From: Prevotella sp. UBA1395 | GTDB taxonomy: Bacteria; Bacteroidota; Bacteroidia; Bacteroidales; Bacteroidaceae | NCBI GenBank assembly: GCA_002305235.1 | Contig: DBQL01000192.1 | Location: 1,220 to 7,077, forward strand | Direction of reading: 5' to 3' | DNA: 5,858 bases | In this document: positions 5,804 through 5,858 of the stretch, piece by piece | Layout: each line of letters begins with the position of its first letter | How positions within the stretch are numbered: position 1 is the first letter of the stretch | Made by a program: the position numbers and the translations under genes | Notes under the pieces: generated by a model | Database searches by the model: none | What the model saw: the letters and a program-made list of their open reading frames with translations, nothing else | What the model was told of the DNA's origin: nothing

Positions 5804-5823
5804 GGTCGATTGTCTTTATAGGG

Positions 5824-5831
5824 CAAAGGTA
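5824..5831 (-). promoter_or_regulatory. Bacteroidota-type promoter -7 element for the glycosyltransferase operon
   Basis: Read on the minus strand, 5831-5824 is TACCTTTG, a match to the TAnnTTTG consensus, preceded by A/T-rich DNA. It ends 20 bases before the GT4 ATG, so the leader would be only about 15 nt. No clear -33 TTTG lies at the usual distance within the few bases left in the window. The match suggests that the two glycosyltransferase genes form their own transcription unit. Confidence 0.6.
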
Positions 5832-5858
5832 ATAAAACAAAATGAAAACCTATGGGAC

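Overview
The window looks like chromosomal DNA from a member of the Bacteroidota, most likely Bacteroidales and Prevotella-like. The evidence is two TAnnTTTG promoter -7 elements (2360-2367 on +, 5824-5831 on -), A/T-rich translation starts without Shine-Dalgarno sequences, and the style of the proteins. The genus assignment is an inference. No rRNA, tRNA, CRISPR array, transposase or phage gene is visible.

Layout. (1) Positions 1-91 hold a short leader or the 3' tail of an unidentified upstream gene, with a small hairpin and a chain of overlapping stop/start codons leading into (2) recG at 88-2190 (+), a complete ATP-dependent DNA helicase for replication-fork and recombination repair. (3) 2191-2475 is an AT-rich intergenic region with possible weak terminator hairpins, a Bacteroidota-type promoter and a leader of about 100 nt. 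(4) 2476-3444 (+) encodes a secreted M23-family peptidase with a C-terminal LysM domain, a cell-wall hydrolase or its degenerate regulator type; all metal ligands are present, so an active enzyme is expected. (5) 3445-3755 is the gap between convergent transcription units. It holds GC-rich short repeats, a 60-base near-perfect palindrome that probably terminates both units, and a degenerate tandem repeat whose units are chained micro-ORFs. (6) 3756-5803 (-) is a two-gene operon of a GT4-like glycosyltransferase (4529-5803) followed by a GT2 glycosyltransferase (3756-4532), joined by a 4-base ATGA overlap and driven from a promoter just upstream of 5803.

The three units are functionally separate: DNA repair, peptidoglycan remodelling and surface-polysaccharide synthesis. 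The last two both concern the cell envelope, but nothing in the sequence ties them into one pathway. The coding content is ordinary. The least explained parts are non-coding: the stop/start chain before recG and the repeat array at 3553-3661, which has the same stop/start logic. I did not find a convincing new defence or mobile system here.
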